NCBI GenBank assembly: GCA_964511385.1
Contig: CAZEFE010000003.1
Span: 1 to 64,000, forward strand
Direction of reading: 5' to 3'
Length of the DNA: 64,000 nucleotides
From: CAILHX01 sp964511385
Lineage (GTDB): Bacteria > Pseudomonadota > Gammaproteobacteria > Burkholderiales > Methylophilaceae
Part shown: piece by piece, positions 34,408 to 43,603 of the stretch
Position numbering within the stretch: the first letter of the stretch is position 1
Layout: every line of letters starts with the position of its first letter
Program-made: the position numbers and the translations under genes
Notes under the pieces: model-generated
Told to the model about the DNA's origin: nothing
The model's database searches: none
The model's input: only the letters and a program-made list of their open reading frames with translations

Positions 34408-35304
34408 ATGTCAGCACCACAACTCTCCGGCAACGCGCTCAAACTGCGCAACAAACTGCAAACCAACGTTGGCAAGGCCATCGGCGATTTCAACATGGTC
34501 GAGGACGGCGACACCGTGCTGGTGTGCCTGAGCGGCGGCAAGGATTCCTACACCCTGCTGACCATACTGATGCAGTTGCAAGCCCGCGCGCCGATTGATT
34601 TCAAGCTGATCGCGATGAACCTGGACCAGAAGCAGCCCGGCTTCCCGGAACACATTCTGCCGGAATACCTGGCCTCGCTAGGCGTGGAATACCGCATTGT
34701 GGAAGCCGACACCTACGGCATCGTCAAGGAAAAAATCCCGGAAGGCAAAACCACCTGCTCGCTGTGTTCACGGCTGCGCCGCGGCATCATCTACCGCACC
34801 GCCAAGGAGCTGGGGGCGAACAAAATCGCGCTGGGGCATCATCGCGACGACATGGTGGAAACGCTGTTCCTGAACATGTTTTTCGGCGCCAAGCTCAAGG
34901 CGATGCCGCCCAAGCTGGCCACCAATGACGGCGCGCACATCGTCATACGCCCGCTGGCGTACTGCGCCGAAAAGGACATCGCCAGTTTCGCCCGCGCCAT
35001 GCAGTACCCCATTATTCCGTGTAATTTATGCGGCTCGCAGGAAAACCTGCAACGCCAGAACATCAAGAATATGTTGCATGCCTGGGAAAAAGAATTCCCC
35101 GGCCGTACCGAGAAGATTTTCCGCGCCATGACTAACGTCGAGCCATCCCACCTGGCAGACCCGGAGTTATTTGATTTCAAGGGCTTGAGTGCGGAATACG
35201 ATGGCGACGAAGACCTGCTGTTTGATGAAGACCATGCCGCCATGACTCTACTTCCGGCAACATCCGAAGGCACGACGATCCAGTTCATGCGTCAAAATTC
35301 TTGA
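34408..35304 (+). CDS. ttcA: tRNA 2-thiocytidine(32) synthetase TtcA
   Basis: 298 residues with the PP-loop SGGKDS (42-47), the paired CSLC (C117, C120) and downstream PCNLC (C205, C208) that hold the iron-sulfur cluster in TtcA. It thiolates C32 of several tRNAs using ATP and a sulfur donor. It probably shares a transcript with the FolM-like gene. Confidence 0.94.
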   Translation: MSAPQLSGNALKLRNKLQTNVGKAIGDFNMVEDGDTVLVCLSGGKDSYTLLTILMQLQARAPIDFKLIAMNLDQKQPGFPEHILPEYLASLGVEYRIVEADTYGIVKEKIPEGKTTCSLCSRLRRGIIYRTAKELGANKIALGHHRDDMVETLFLNMFFGAKLKAMPPKLATNDGAHIVIRPLAYCAEKDIASFARAMQYPIIPCNLCGSQENLQRQNIKNMLHAWEKEFPGRTEKIFRAMTNVEPSHLADPELFDFKGLSAEYDGDEDLLFDEDHAAMTLLPATSEGTTIQFMRQNS

Positions 35305-35364
35305 TTGTCGCAGCGCTTTGCTTTTATTATCTGCCGCACTCCAACCTTAATATAAAGCCTGCCC

Positions 35365-37911
35365 ATGTCCAAACTGCTCATCGTCGAATCGCCATCCAAG
35401 GCCAAGACCTTGAACAAATACCTGGGCAAGGACTTCGTGGTGCTGGCCTCCTACGGCCATGTGCGTGACCTGATCCCGAAGAATGGCGCGGTTGACCCGG
35501 CGCACGGCTATGCCATGCAATATGAGGTGATAGACCGCAATGCCAAACATGTAGATGCCATCGCCAAGGCAGTGAAAGCGGCCGACCAGATTCTGCTGGC
35601 AACCGACCCGGATCGCGAGGGAGAGGCGATTGCCTGGCATATCGCCGAGATTCTGCAGGCGAAAAAGCTGCTCAAGGGGAAACCCTTGCAACGGGTGGTG
35701 TTCAACGAAATCACCAAATCCGCCGTACAACACGCAGTAGACCACCCGCGCGAAATCGCCATGCCGCTGGTCAACGCCCAGCAGGCGCGCCGCGCGCTGG
35801 ATTACCTGGTGGGCTTCAACCTGTCGCCGTTGCTGTGGAAGAAAATCCGCCGCGGCCTGTCCGCCGGACGCGTGCAGAGCCCGGCGCTGCGCCTGATCGT
35901 GGAGCGCGAGCTGGAAATCGAGGCATTTGTCAGCCGCGAGTACTGGACCATCCACCTCAACACGCGCAAGCAAAGCAAGCTGATTGATGCCAAGCTGGTG
36001 CAATACCAGGGCAAGAAGCTGGAGCAGTTCGACATCAGCAGCGCCGAGCAGGAGCAAGCGGTGGTCGGCAAGCTGCTGGCGGCCAGTGCCGGCAAGACGC
36101 AAGTCACCCGCGTCGAAAAGAAACAGAAGCAGCGCAGCCCTGCCGCGCCGTTCACCACCTCCACCCTGCAACAAGAGGCGGTGCGCAAACTGGGTTTTAC
36201 CACCAGCCGCGCCATGCGTATTGCCCAACAACTTTATGAAGGCGTGGACATCGGCAGCGGCACCGTCGGCCTGATTACCTACATGCGTACCGACTCGTTC
36301 AGCCTGGCGGCGGAAGCGGTGATGCAGATACGCGGGCACATCAAGGCGAATTTCGAGCCGGAATACCTGCCGAAATCGCCGATCATGTACAAGACCAAGT
36401 CCAAGAGCGCGCAGGAAGCGCACGAAGCGATCCGCCCCACCGACATTACACGCACCCCGGCCAGCCTGCGGGCATTCCTGTCGCCAGAACAGTTCAAGCT
36501 GTACGACATGATCTGGAAGCGCGCACTGGCTTGCCAGATGGCGCCGGCAAAATTCGACGCGGTCAGCGTGGATCTTGCCGTGGGCGGTGAAGCCAACCTG
36601 TTCCGCGCCACCGGCCAGACGCTGGTGTTCCCCGGCTTTATTGCGGTTTATAGCGAAGGCGCCGACGACACCGAAGAGGAAGACGAAGCCAAGTTGCCCG
36701 CGCTGGAAGTCGGCGAGATTCTGGATATAGATAAAATCTTCGGCGAGCAGCACTTCACCGAGCCGCCGCCGCGCTATACCGAGGCCAGCCTGGTTAAAAC
36801 ACTGGAAGAATACGGCATCGGCCGCCCATCCACTTACGCCAGCATCATCTCCACTCTGCAAGACCGCGAATACGTGGTGCTGGATAAAAAACGCTTCACC
36901 CCCACCGACGTGGGCCGCGTGGTCAACAAATTCCTCACCGAACATTTCACCCAGTACGTGGATTACGACTTCACCGCCAAGCTGGAAAATGAGCTGGACG
37001 ACATTGCCGAAGGCGGACGCGACTGGATTCCGGTGCTGGACGATTTCTGGCAGGGCTTCAGCAAGCAATTGGGCCAGAAGCAGGAAGTGGATCGCCCCGG
37101 CACCGAAATGCTGGATGAAGCCTGCCCCAAATGCGGCAAGCCGCTTTCCAAAAGGCTGGGCAAGCGCGGCAGTTTCATCGGCTGCACCGGCTACCCGGAA
37201 TGCGATTACGTGCGTAACGTGGACGGCGCCAGCGAGCGCCCGGAACCAACAATGCTGGGGACAGACCCGGCCTCCGGCAAAACCGTTCAATTGCTGGTCG
37301 GCCCCTACGGCCCTTATGTGCAGTTAGGTGAAGTGGAAGGCAAGGAAAAACCCAAGCGCGTCAGCATCCCTGCCGACATTCAGGCCGCGGGGGTGACGCT
37401 GGAAATCGCGCAGAAGCTGCTGGCATTGCCGCGCGAAGTCGGCATCCACCCGGAAACCGGCAAGAAAGTTACCGCCGGCATTGGCCGTTTTGGTCCGTAC
37501 CTCAACCATAACGGCGCGTTCAAATCCATTCCGCGCAGCGACAGCGTGTTCGACATCGAACTGCCGCGCGCACTCGAATTACTGGCGCAAGCCAAGACCG
37601 CCACCGCCCTGCGTGTATTGGGCAACCATCCGCAGGACAACGCCGAAATCGCCATTTACGACGGACGTTATGGCGCTTATGTGCAGCACGGCAAACTCCG
37701 CGCCACCCTGCCCAAGGATGAATCGGTAGAAACCGTCACCCTGGAACAGGCACTGGAGTTGCTGGCCGCAAAAGCAGCGAAAGAGGCCGGCACCCCGGCC
37801 AAGAAGAAGGTCGCGGCCAAGAAAGCCGCTCCGCGCAAAGCGGCGGCTAAACCGGCAGCCAAAAAAGCGCCCGCCGCGAAGAAACCCGCGGCCAAGAAAA
37901 AGGCCGCGTAA
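35365..37911 (+). CDS. topA: DNA topoisomerase I
   Basis: 848 residues. A TOPRIM domain (LLIVESPSKAKTL, DPDREGEAIAWH) precedes the catalytic Y306 in LITYMRTDSFS. One clear C-terminal zinc ribbon (CPKCGKPL...CTGYPECDY) and two further topoisomerase C-terminal repeats containing GPYGPYV and GRFGPYL-like motifs follow. The last about 50 residues are Lys/Ala repeats (AAKKA type), common in betaproteobacterial TopA and likely DNA-binding. It relaxes negative supercoils. The stop codon lies in the loop of a terminator hairpin. Confidence 0.96.
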   Translation: MSKLLIVESPSKAKTLNKYLGKDFVVLASYGHVRDLIPKNGAVDPAHGYAMQYEVIDRNAKHVDAIAKAVKAADQILLATDPDREGEAIAWHIAEILQAKKLLKGKPLQRVVFNEITKSAVQHAVDHPREIAMPLVNAQQARRALDYLVGFNLSPLLWKKIRRGLSAGRVQSPALRLIVERELEIEAFVSREYWTIHLNTRKQSKLIDAKLVQYQGKKLEQFDISSAEQEQAVVGKLLAASAGKTQVTRVEKKQKQRSPAAPFTTSTLQQEAVRKLGFTTSRAMRIAQQLYEGVDIGSGTVGLITYMRTDSFSLAAEAVMQIRGHIKANFEPEYLPKSPIMYKTKSKSAQEAHEAIRPTDITRTPASLRAFLSPEQFKLYDMIWKRALACQMAPAKFDAVSVDLAVGGEANLFRATGQTLVFPGFIAVYSEGADDTEEEDEAKLPALEVGEILDIDKIFGEQHFTEPPPRYTEASLVKTLEEYGIGRPSTYASIISTLQDREYVVLDKKRFTPTDVGRVVNKFLTEHFTQYVDYDFTAKLENELDDIAEGGRDWIPVLDDFWQGFSKQLGQKQEVDRPGTEMLDEACPKCGKPLSKRLGKRGSFIGCTGYPECDYVRNVDGASERPEPTMLGTDPASGKTVQLLVGPYGPYVQLGEVEGKEKPKRVSIPADIQAAGVTLEIAQKLLALPREVGIHPETGKKVTAGIGRFGPYLNHNGAFKSIPRSDSVFDIELPRALELLAQAKTATALRVLGNHPQDNAEIAIYDGRYGAYVQHGKLRATLPKDESVETVTLEQALELLAAKAAKEAGTPAKKKVAAKKAAPRKAAAKPAAKKAPAAKKPAAKKKAA

Positions 37912-37921
37912 ACGCGGCCTT
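37900..37921 (-). terminator. Rho-independent terminator of pbpG overlapping the topA stop
   Basis: Stem AAGGCCGCG/CGCGGCCTT (37900-37908, 37913-37921) with loop TAAA. On the minus strand TTTTTCTT follows the stem, making a good terminator for pbpG. On the plus strand the T-run is missing. The topA stop codon (37909-37911) forms the loop. Confidence 0.7.
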
Positions 37922-37957
37922 GGGGTTTGCTTCTGTCATTTGTGGCATTGCGCCAGC

Positions 37958-39049
37958 CTAGGCGCGGCGCTTGCTGCCTTCATTCACGCTTTCTATCCAT
38001 TTGCGGATGCGCTGCGCGTCGCCAATTCTTGAATACTTCCCGTAGGAATCCAGCAGCACGATAATCAGCGGCTGGCTGGCGATCTTCGCCTGCATCACCA
38101 GGCAGCGCCCGGCCTCGCTGATGTAACCGGTTTTGGACAAACCGATATCCCATTCACCGTTGCGCACTAGGATGTTGGTATTGCGGAACTCCGTCGCCTG
38201 GCGTTGACCGACCACCGGGACTTCGCGTGACCGCGAGGTGCTGTCGGCGCGGATTTCATCGTACTGGTAAGCCGCTTTCACCATCTTGACCAGATCTTCC
38301 GCCGTGGAAACATTTTCGCTATTCAATCCAGTCGGGTCAGCAAACCGCGTATGCGCCATTCCCAATTCCACCGCCTTGCGGTTCATGGCTGCAACAAACG
38401 CCCCCAAACCCAGTGGCGTTGTCCTTGCGATCACCGATGCCGCGCGGTTTTCGGAAGACATCAGTGCCAGCTGCAGCATTTCCTTGCGCGTCAACGTGGT
38501 ACCAACCCTCAATCGGGACGTGGTGTTTTTCAGCGTATCCACATCCGCATCGCTGACAGTCAGCAGTTCGTCCATGGGCAAATGCTGATCCAGCATCACC
38601 ATCGCCGTCATCAATTTGGTGATGGATGCAATCGGCGTCGGGGTATTGGTGCTTTTGGCGTACAGGGTTTCGCCGGTTTCCTGGTTTACGATCAATGCCT
38701 TGCTGGACGCCAGCTGCAAACCTGCGGTCGATGTCGGCCCGGCAAAAACCGATGTTTCCGCATCGTTTTGGCGTACCGCATCCAGGCGTGTATGATAGGC
38801 CTTGCTTGAGCGGATGGTTCTGATGATGCGCTGCGGATTGGCCTTGGCAGAAACATTTTTCTTGCCGATGACGCGCACATTGCCTTTCGCTTTAACACTA
38901 CGCTTGATTTTTTTCTTGGCGACCACGGCTTTTTTGGCAACCGCGGCGCGTGGCGACCCGGACTTTTCCGCGCCCACAGCAACCCCCACCGGGGCGGACG
39001 CCAGAACAAACGTCAATAAACAGCCTAGCAAACTGGTGAAACGCGGCAT
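37958..39049 (-). CDS. pbpG: D-alanyl-D-alanine endopeptidase/carboxypeptidase (PBP7-like, S11 family)
   Basis: 363 residues: a signal peptide (about residues 1-26), a Lys/Ala/Arg-rich basic stretch (about 30-70), then the penicillin-binding domain with S-x-x-K (ASITKLM), SxN-type (SSENRAA) and KTG (SKTGYIS) motifs. It cleaves peptidoglycan cross-links. GGAGG sits 6 nt before this ATG, which decides the start over the upstream in-frame one. Confidence 0.93.
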   Translation of the reverse strand: MPRFTSLLGCLLTFVLASAPVGVAVGAEKSGSPRAAVAKKAVVAKKKIKRSVKAKGNVRVIGKKNVSAKANPQRIIRTIRSSKAYHTRLDAVRQNDAETSVFAGPTSTAGLQLASSKALIVNQETGETLYAKSTNTPTPIASITKLMTAMVMLDQHLPMDELLTVSDADVDTLKNTTSRLRVGTTLTRKEMLQLALMSSENRAASVIARTTPLGLGAFVAAMNRKAVELGMAHTRFADPTGLNSENVSTAEDLVKMVKAAYQYDEIRADSTSRSREVPVVGQRQATEFRNTNILVRNGEWDIGLSKTGYISEAGRCLVMQAKIASQPLIIVLLDSYGKYSRIGDAQRIRKWIESVNEGSKRRA

Positions 39050-39083
39050 TTGCAACCTCCGCCAATAAGAAGATAATGCCCCA

Positions 39084-39113
39084 ATCATAATACAGAAATA
39101 TACGGATTGTCAT
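39084..39113 (-). promoter_or_regulatory. Promoter of pbpG
   Basis: On the minus strand ATGACA (39108-39113) and TATGAT (39084-39089) are spaced by 18 nt, 35 bp before the pbpG ATG. Both boxes match the sigma-70 consensus at five of six positions. Confidence 0.55.
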
Positions 39114-39135
39114 TATCCATCATGGATATATCCGT
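39102..39135. promoter_or_regulatory. Nested dyad symmetry between pbpG and gcvH
   Basis: An inner perfect repeat TATCCAT-C-ATGGATA (39114-39128) lies inside outer arms ACGGAT (39102-39107) and ATCCGT (39130-39135). It overlaps the -35 box of the pbpG promoter, as an operator would. It could equally act on the divergent gcvH gene. Confidence 0.4.
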
Positions 39136-39170
39136 TAATACTAAAGCTTAAAGTGAGATATCATCCCATC

Positions 39171-39542
39171 ATGAATAGCAATCTTCGCTACACCGAGCAT
39201 CATCTCTGGGTCAACCCGGCGGCCGACGGCACTTTTGACGTGGGCATCAGCGACCATGCCCAACTGCTGCTGGGAGACATTGTATTTGTTGACGCCCCGG
39301 CTCAAGACACCCGCCTGCAGCAAGGGCAAAGCTGCGGTATTGTTGAATCGGTCAAAACGGCATCCGATCTGCACGCCCCGCTGAATGGCGTCGTACTGGC
39401 AGTGAATGATCAACTGGCAAACAACCCGGAGTTGCTCAACGACGCCGCCGAGGAAACCTGGATATTCCGCATGCGCGCAGACAACCCGGAAGATGCCGCG
39501 CAACTCATGGATGCCTCGGCTTACGAAAGCTCGCTATCCTGA
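39171..39542 (+). CDS. gcvH: Glycine cleavage system H protein
   Basis: 123 residues, a lipoyl-carrier domain with the attachment lysine K62 in GIVESVKTASDLHAP, and the typical N-terminus YTEHHLWV. H protein shuttles the aminomethyl group among P, T and L proteins and can hand lipoate to other enzymes. The gcvP and gcvT genes are not nearby. ATG at 39171 is chosen over an in-frame GTG 18 bp upstream. Confidence 0.9.
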   Translation: MNSNLRYTEHHLWVNPAADGTFDVGISDHAQLLLGDIVFVDAPAQDTRLQQGQSCGIVESVKTASDLHAPLNGVVLAVNDQLANNPELLNDAAEETWIFRMRADNPEDAAQLMDASAYESSLS

Positions 39543-39624
39543 CCCGGCATATTGCAAGAGCGCATGCATCTGGTCATACTCTGCGCAGCAGCACTTACGC
39601 TGGTAATTGATTAGGAGAGCAACA

Positions 39625-40140
39625 GTGGCAATTGTGACATTCAAGGGAGACCCCATCAACGTCGGCGGCACCTTCCCCAAGGTGGGAGATACCGCGCCCA
39701 GTTTCATGCTGGTGGACAATCAACTGAACGATGTATCCATGAGCCGTTTTTCCGGTATGCGGAAAATCATCAACATCGTCCCGAGCCTGGACACCCCGGT
39801 TTGCGCGGTTTCAACCCGCAAATTCAATGAAATGGCCAACCTGCTTCCCAACACCGTGGTCATTGTGGTTTCCGCAGACCTGCCCTTTGCGCAAAGCCGG
39901 TTCTGTGCCATTGAAAACCTGCAAAACGTGTTTACCCTGTCCACCATGCGCGGCAGGGATTTCAACAAGGATTACGGGGTCATGATTACCGACTATCCGC
40001 TGGCCGGCCTGTGCGCCCGCGCCGTGTTGGTAGTGGATGAAAACGATGTCATCCGTCACGCTGAACTGGTTCCGGAAATCACCAAGGAACCGGACTACGA
40101 TGCCGCGCTCACTGCGGCCCGATACGCTGCCAATACCTGA
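39625..40140 (+). CDS. tpx: Thiol peroxidase Tpx
   Basis: 171 residues from GTG, with TAGGAGAG 7 nt upstream deciding the start. It is an atypical two-Cys peroxiredoxin: peroxidatic C60 in SLDTPVCAVSTR and resolving C94 in SRFCAIENL. It reduces lipid and hydrogen peroxides using thioredoxin. In E. coli the protein is periplasmic-associated, but no signal peptide is present here. Confidence 0.95.
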   Translation: MAIVTFKGDPINVGGTFPKVGDTAPSFMLVDNQLNDVSMSRFSGMRKIINIVPSLDTPVCAVSTRKFNEMANLLPNTVVIVVSADLPFAQSRFCAIENLQNVFTLSTMRGRDFNKDYGVMITDYPLAGLCARAVLVVDENDVIRHAELVPEITKEPDYDAALTAARYAANT

Positions 40141-40146
40141 AACCGT

Positions 40147-40500
40147 CTAAACGTCGCGCTGCGCCAGCATTTCCTTTAGCTGCTGGCGCAGCAAAGCATC
40201 AATCCTGGGCTGCATGTCCGCCACCGCACGGCCGATCGCTTCATCTATCGCCGGTTTTGCATAACTGGCCAGCACTTCCTCCACCACCTTCACCATCATG
40301 GGCACCGCCGCCTGAACCAGCGCCTCGGCAGGGTCGCTCGCTGCAGTTGCCGGCGCTGGCGGGACATATATATCCGTCAGCAACGGCACTTCCGGAAGTG
40401 CCGCCGGCGGTGGCGGCACATCGGCCGCAGCGTGCCTGTCACGGTTCAGCAGCGCATTCAGCCTGCCCAGCACATCATCATCCGTAGCCGACACCGTCAT
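40147..40500 (-). CDS. Uncharacterised small protein
   Basis: 117 residues, not recognised. The N-terminal third is acidic with a nucleic-acid-neutral linker, the middle is Pro/Ala-rich (about 28-60), and the C-terminal half is predicted helical with heptad-like Val/Leu/Ala spacing (AAVPMMVKVVEEVLAS, RIDALLRQQLKEMLAQ). It lies 5 bp after holC on the same strand, so it is probably cotranscribed with holC and pepA. Small proteins of this shape are often found next to holC, but no function can be stated. Confidence 0.7.
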   Translation of the reverse strand: MTVSATDDDVLGRLNALLNRDRHAAADVPPPPAALPEVPLLTDIYVPPAPATAASDPAEALVQAAVPMMVKVVEEVLASYAKPAIDEAIGRAVADMQPRIDALLRQQLKEMLAQRDV

Positions 40501-40505
40501 GTCTA

Positions 40506-40949
40506 TCAGCCCCTCCCAGTTACATCGTGCGAGCGGATCTCATACCCGCGATCCCGGTAAAAACGGAAGCGTTCGCGCGCAACAGACTTGTCTTCCTCAC
40601 TGGTGCCCACAATTTCTATCAGTCGCCGAAACCGGCTGAAGAACGCAGGATATTGCGGGCACAGGTTCAGCAGCACTTCGTCATGCACGGGCTGATCAAC
40701 ACCATGCCCCACAATGATGGGGGTCTCATGCGACCGGGGGTGCCCTCCCCGGCAATGCGGCAGGAACGACGTCTGCTGAAACGTCCACAATGCCGTCTCG
40801 ACGCGTTGTGCCGTATCCTCATCCGGGGCAAACAGGAACATCCGGGTGTGCGGAACTCCCGACAGAAACTGCGCCACCGCCTTGCTGCTCAGGGTGGCTG
40901 CCAATTTAAGCTTGTCGGCCGCGTTAAAATAAAAATCGATCTGCGTCAT
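40506..40949 (-). CDS. holC: DNA polymerase III chi subunit HolC
   Basis: 147 residues beginning MTQIDFYFNAADKLKLAATL, with the chi-fold segments AQRVETALWTFQQTSFLPH and PIIVGHG. Chi links the clamp loader to single-stranded DNA-binding protein. The pepA-holC order is conserved widely; the gap here is 7 bp. Confidence 0.92.
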   Translation of the reverse strand: MTQIDFYFNAADKLKLAATLSSKAVAQFLSGVPHTRMFLFAPDEDTAQRVETALWTFQQTSFLPHCRGGHPRSHETPIIVGHGVDQPVHDEVLLNLCPQYPAFFSRFRRLIEIVGTSEEDKSVARERFRFYRDRGYEIRSHDVTGRG

Positions 40950-40956
40950 GCGTTCG

Positions 40957-42444
40957 CTAGCTTAAACGGCTGATCAGGTAGTGCGTCAGCAACGGCACCG
41001 GGCGGCCGGTGGCGCCTTTGTGCTTGCCGGAGTTCCAGGCAGTACCCGCGATGTCCAAGTGCGCCCAGTCAAATTTCTTGGCATAGCGCGACAGGAAACA
41101 GGCAGCGGTAACACTGCCCGCGGCGCGCCCGCCGATATTGGCCATGTCCGCGAAATTGCTCTTCAACTGCTCCTGGTAGTCTTCCCACAGCGGCATGTGC
41201 CATGCGCGATCCCAGGCTTCTTCCCCGGCATTGAGCAGGTCACGCGCCAGCCCATCATCGTTGCTGAACAGCCCACTGGCATGGTGCCCCAGCGCAATGA
41301 CGCATGCGCCGGTCAGCGTTGCCACATCCACTACCACCTCCGGCTCAAAGCGCTCGGCATAGGTCATGGCGTCGCACAGGATCAGGCGGCCTTCCGCGTC
41401 CGTATTCAGCACCTCGATGGTTTGGCCGGACATACTGGTGACCACATCGCCCGGCTTGTTGGCATCGCCGTCCGGCAGGTTCTCGCAGGCAGGCACAATC
41501 ACCACCAGATTAATTGCCAGCTCCAATTGGGCGACCGCTTTGATCGTCCCCAGCACGCTGGCGGCGCCGCACATATCGAATTTCATTTCGTCCATCTCGG
41601 CGGAGGGCTTGATGGAAATACCGCCGGCGTCAAAGGTGATCCCCTTGCCGATCAGCACCACCGGCTTTTGACTGGCCTTGCCCTTGCGGTATTGCAGCAC
41701 GATGAACTTGGGCGGCTGACGACTGCCGCGAGCTACGGACAGCAGGGAGCCCATGCCAAGTTTTTCCATGTCAGCACGTTCCAGCACTTCGACCTGCAGG
41801 CTGAAATCCTTTGCCAACTGCTGCGCCTGTTCCGCCAGGTACGTCGGAGTGCAGATATTGCCCGGCAGATTACCCAGGGTTTTCGCCAGCTCAACGCCGG
41901 AAGCAACAGCCAAAGCGCGTTTAAGCGCGGCGTCACCTTGAGCCAAATCATTGCGCTGCGGCACATTGACCACCAACTTGCTGAGGTTGCGGGCCTCATC
42001 GGCCTTTTTACAGTTGGGATGATTGAAGCGGTAGCTGTCTTCAGAAGCGATCTCCACCAGTTGCTCAACACGCCAGCCCAGATTGCGCCGTTTAACCGGC
42101 AACTCCGCCAGGAAACTCGCCACATCAGAGGCTCCCGTGCCATCCAGCGCCTTGATCGAGGCGCTGACAGCCTTGCGGTACTCGCGCTCCTTGAACTCGC
42201 GCTCCTTGCCGCAGCCGACCAGTAGCACGCGGTCGCACAAGGTGCCGGGCACGTTATGCACCAGCAAGGTGGAACCCAGTTTGCCATCCATATCACCCCG
42301 ACGCATCAGGCTGGACAAATAGCCTTTGGAAACCTCGTCTATCGCCACCGCCGCGGCAGAAAGTTTCCGGTGCTCGAACACACCAACGATCACGCAGGCA
42401 TTGCGTTGCTTTTCCGGATTACCGTTTTTTATGCTAAATTCCAT
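40957..42444 (-). CDS. pepA: Leucyl aminopeptidase PepA
   Basis: 495 residues from MEFSIKNGNPEKQRN. The M17 metal and active-site segments are complete: GKGITFDAGGISIKPS and the signature NTDAEGRL. It removes N-terminal residues from peptides; E. coli PepA is also a DNA-binding cofactor in Xer recombination. It is divergent from lptF across a 73-bp gap that must hold both promoters. Confidence 0.95.
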   Translation of the reverse strand: MEFSIKNGNPEKQRNACVIVGVFEHRKLSAAAVAIDEVSKGYLSSLMRRGDMDGKLGSTLLVHNVPGTLCDRVLLVGCGKEREFKEREYRKAVSASIKALDGTGASDVASFLAELPVKRRNLGWRVEQLVEIASEDSYRFNHPNCKKADEARNLSKLVVNVPQRNDLAQGDAALKRALAVASGVELAKTLGNLPGNICTPTYLAEQAQQLAKDFSLQVEVLERADMEKLGMGSLLSVARGSRQPPKFIVLQYRKGKASQKPVVLIGKGITFDAGGISIKPSAEMDEMKFDMCGAASVLGTIKAVAQLELAINLVVIVPACENLPDGDANKPGDVVTSMSGQTIEVLNTDAEGRLILCDAMTYAERFEPEVVVDVATLTGACVIALGHHASGLFSNDDGLARDLLNAGEEAWDRAWHMPLWEDYQEQLKSNFADMANIGGRAAGSVTAACFLSRYAKKFDWAHLDIAGTAWNSGKHKGATGRPVPLLTHYLISRLS

Positions 42445-42517
42445 CAACTTATTCCTTTCCAAGATATCGCTTTTTTCCAATTATCTACCGTTTTTCGGGA
42501 TAGCGTCAAAAAACTCC

Positions 42518-43603
42518 ATGATTTTCAAACGTTCTCTTGTGCACGAGCTGTTTTCTACCGCACTGAGCAGCCTGGTGGTGTTGCTGGGCATCATGGTGGC
42601 ACAAAGAATCACTTATTACCTCGCCTTTGCCGCGCAGGGCGCAGTGGCTTCCGACGCCATTGGCGCCTTGCTGGGGTTCAGTGTCGTCAAGTTTCTGGCA
42701 CTGCTGCTGACGCTGACCATTTTTATTGCGGTGCTGCTGACGCTGTCCCGCTGGCACAGGGACAGCGAAATGGTAGTGTGGTTCACATCGGGGCAAGGCA
42801 TTTACGCATTGCTCAAGCCGGTACTGTCTTTTGCCTGGCCAATCCTGGCGGTGATTGCAGTGCTCAGCATCTTCATCACGCCCTGGGTCATTGAAAAAGG
42901 AGCCGTATTCCGCGAACAACTCGAAGCGCGGGATGAATACAACTCGCTCACCCCCGGCTTGTTCAAGGAATCCAAAAGCGCGGATCGCGTATTTTTCGTG
43001 GAGCGCTTTTCCACCCTCAGCAGTTCTGCCCGCAATATTTTTGTCCAGTCGTCGCAGCATCACAAGCTGGGCATTGTGGTGGCCAAGGAAGGCAAACAGT
43101 CCACGGACGACAATGGCGACACGTTCCTCACGCTGATGAACGGCAGGCGCTACGAAGGAACGCCCAATTCTTCCGAATTCGGCAGCATGCAATTCGAGCA
43201 GTACACGCTGCGTACCGAGCCCGCCGAGGCCAAGCATGAGCCGCCATCGGCAAAATCCCTCGCGACCATCGAGCTGCTGCGTAATCGCAGCAACGAAAAC
43301 ATCGCCGAACTGCAATGGCGGCTCTCCATCCCGATTTCCGCGTTCCTGCTGGTACTGCTGGCCATTCCGCTATCGTTCGTCGACCCCAGGGCGGGCCGTT
43401 CGGCCAACCTGATCATGGCGGTGCTGGTCTACCTCATCTACAACAATGCGCTATCCATACTGCAGTCCTGGGTGGCACGCGGGCAACTGCATCCCCTGAT
43501 CGGTCTCTGGCCGGCGCACATTTCCGTGCTGCTGCTGTTCGTCTACCTGTTTTACCGCAGGGTGTTCCTGCTGCCCTTGCTGCCGCGCTGGTTAACCCGA
43601 TGA
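42518..43603 (+). CDS. lptF: LPS export permease LptF
   Basis: 361 residues from MIFKRSLVHELFSTAL, with three N-terminal and three C-terminal membrane helices and a periplasmic jellyroll between. It forms the LptB2FG extractor that moves lipopolysaccharide from the inner membrane to LptC. The stop overlaps the lptG start by 4 bp (ATGA). Divergence from pepA is conserved in proteobacteria. Confidence 0.94.
   Translation: MIFKRSLVHELFSTALSSLVVLLGIMVAQRITYYLAFAAQGAVASDAIGALLGFSVVKFLALLLTLTIFIAVLLTLSRWHRDSEMVVWFTSGQGIYALLKPVLSFAWPILAVIAVLSIFITPWVIEKGAVFREQLEARDEYNSLTPGLFKESKSADRVFFVERFSTLSSSARNIFVQSSQHHKLGIVVAKEGKQSTDDNGDTFLTLMNGRRYEGTPNSSEFGSMQFEQYTLRTEPAEAKHEPPSAKSLATIELLRNRSNENIAELQWRLSIPISAFLLVLLAIPLSFVDPRAGRSANLIMAVLVYLIYNNALSILQSWVARGQLHPLIGLWPAHISVLLLFVYLFYRRVFLLPLLPRWLTR

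Noticed and set aside
35347..37290. A 647-codon open frame antisense to topA
   Set aside because: It mirrors the codon pattern of topA, has a His/Gln/Ala-rich composition typical of antisense frames and no recognisable domain.
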